DNA of 40,598 nt from assembly GCA_013288145.1 (NCBI GenBank), contig JABDCJ010000016.1:1-40598 (forward strand), in the 5' to 3' direction. This DNA comes from Nitrososphaerota archaeon (GTDB taxonomy: Archaea; Thermoproteota; Nitrososphaeria; Nitrososphaerales; CADDZS01). The position numbers and the translations under genes were made by a program. The notes under the pieces are model-generated. The model searched no databases, was not told the origin of the DNA, and saw only the letters and a program-made list of their open reading frames with translations. Positions within the stretch are counted from its first letter, which is position 1; every line of letters begins with the position of its first letter. Below, one piece after another: positions 39,863 to 40,598 of this stretch.

Positions 39863-40598
39863 ATGGCAACTACCACACAAACCCAGACTGAGGAAAGGAT
39901 AACTCTTGGATATCTTCTCAGAAAATTCTACGACTGGCTAGTTGACCGCCTAGATAGAACTGGCTGGCTTGCTTTCAAGCTAGTGATCCCAAAGAGATTC
40001 GTCAGCCCGCTTCCATTCCTCGGTTTTCTTACTTTCTTCAATTTCCTTATTCTCGGAATAACCGGCGCCTTGCTAATGCTGTTTTATACTCCCTCGCTTT
40101 CGGGCGCGTGGCTTAGCGTTGCTGATATCAATAACTCGATCCCGTATGGTGAAATCGTTCGTAACACGCATTACTTTGCATCTGACGCAATGGTTTTTCT
40201 TGCCCTCGCTCACATGTACTACAATTACTTTAGCGGCAGGTTCAAAATCAGAAACGAGATTATCTGGGTAACCGGAGTAATTTTCGGGACAGTCACGGTC
40301 CTCGAAGCATTCACTGGGTACGACATTATTCTAAACACCAGGGCGGTACTTGCGGTTAGTATCGGGGTTTCGCTGAACTATTCTGCTCCTGTTTTGGGAC
40401 CATTGATCGTCAAATCCATTTTCGGTCAGGGATTTCCTGATTTCATCCTGCGATTCTATGCTCTGCACATCTTCATCATCCCGGTGCTCATGATCATCCT
40501 CATGCTCGTCCATTTTCCTCGTAACCTTACATTCGATATTCCAATAGTATCCGCGGTAACAGGAGCAGTCCTTCTTCTTGGGGGGATGTATCCGGTTG
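39863..40598 (+). CDS. Cytochrome b subunit of a quinol-oxidising complex, cut by the window edge
   Basis: From ATG 39863 (AAGGA 9 bases upstream) 245 codons are open to the edge. The haem-ligand histidines are visible: H103 and H117 (13 residues between) in NTHYFASD and LAHMYYNYF, and H202 and H217 (14 between) in LHIFIIPV and LVHFPRN. The 14-residue gap in the second pair is like plastid/cyanobacterial b6 rather than mitochondrial b. Several membrane helices are evident. With the Rieske protein it forms the core that passes electrons from quinol to the copper protein. The C-terminal part lies outside the window. Confidence 0.93.
   Translation, partial: MATTTQTQTEERITLGYLLRKFYDWLVDRLDRTGWLAFKLVIPKRFVSPLPFLGFLTFFNFLILGITGALLMLFYTPSLSGAWLSVADINNSIPYGEIVRNTHYFASDAMVFLALAHMYYNYFSGRFKIRNEIIWVTGVIFGTVTVLEAFTGYDIILNTRAVLAVSIGVSLNYSAPVLGPLIVKSIFGQGFPDFILRFYALHIFIIPVLMIILMLVHFPRNLTFDIPIVSAVTGAVLLLGGMYPV

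Noticed and set aside
1..40598. Pyrrolysine-type recoding of all TAG codons
   Set aside because: At least fourteen genes here end in TAG at the expected protein end, with no conserved continuation visible.
1..40598. CRISPR arrays, rRNA or tRNA genes
   Set aside because: No regularly spaced long repeats with unique spacers and no tRNA T-loop or rRNA signature noticed by eye in the gaps; a covariance-model scan would settle tRNAs.

Overview
This is archaeal chromosome. The evidence is a TATA-binding protein gene, the HerA/NurA end-resection pair, the archaeal GatD/GatE amidotransferase, Cdc48, ABCE1/RLI, a Trm5-type tRNA methyltransferase, an ATP-dependent DNA ligase, many TTG/GTG starts and many AT-rich TATA-like boxes about 25 bases before the expected transcript start. 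A cupredoxin beside a Rieske/cytochrome b pair, together with a dipeptide/oligopeptide ABC importer, suggests a heterotrophic, respiring member of the Thaumarchaeota (Nitrososphaeria). That placement is inference; no rRNA gene is present.

Layout. 1-1129: the start of an unknown gene, then about 0.9 kb with no convincing gene. 1130-19227: a housekeeping block, in order herA-nurA (-), two small winged-helix-like proteins facing each other, gatE-gatD (-), cdc48 (-), RLI (+), trm5-like (+), DNA ligase (-), a GNAT acetyltransferase (-), a site-2 protease homologue (+), a LarA-like DUF2088 protein (-), pyrE (+) and tbp (-). Gene ends are packed tightly and often overlap.

19268-24563: an inserted element of about 5.3 kb. 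It has inverted ends beginning GGTTCTTTCGC, subterminal GGGACAT repeats at matched 36-base spacing and a perfect 9-base flanking duplication (ACGCTTGCC), and it sits just upstream of the tbp promoter. It carries a SWIM/zinc-ribbon DDE transposase, a five-copy repeat array between divergent promoters, an AbrB/winged-helix regulator, an unknown protein, a DUF488 protein, a zinc-ribbon protein, and a three-gene operon ending in a DUF5678-like protein and a retropepsin-like aspartic protease. The last two share one reading frame interrupted by a single TAG.

24564-26949: small poorly known genes, including a winged-helix regulator followed by a PD-(D/E)XK nuclease-like protein. 26943-34229: a peptide-type ABC importer operon (-), whose substrate-binding protein is also cut by a single in-frame TAG. 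34368-37921: a membrane glycosyltransferase, a small membrane protein, a DUF4129-like membrane protein, a 43-residue zinc-finger-like protein and a DUF99 protein. 37774-40598: a blue-copper protein diverging from a Rieske protein and a cytochrome b that runs off the window. These three probably form a quinol-to-copper-protein electron transfer branch.

The most interesting signals are the precisely bounded element with its cargo and the two in-frame amber codons. TAG is an ordinary stop in many other genes here, which argues against wholesale recoding. Nonsense mutation, local readthrough or assembly error remain open.
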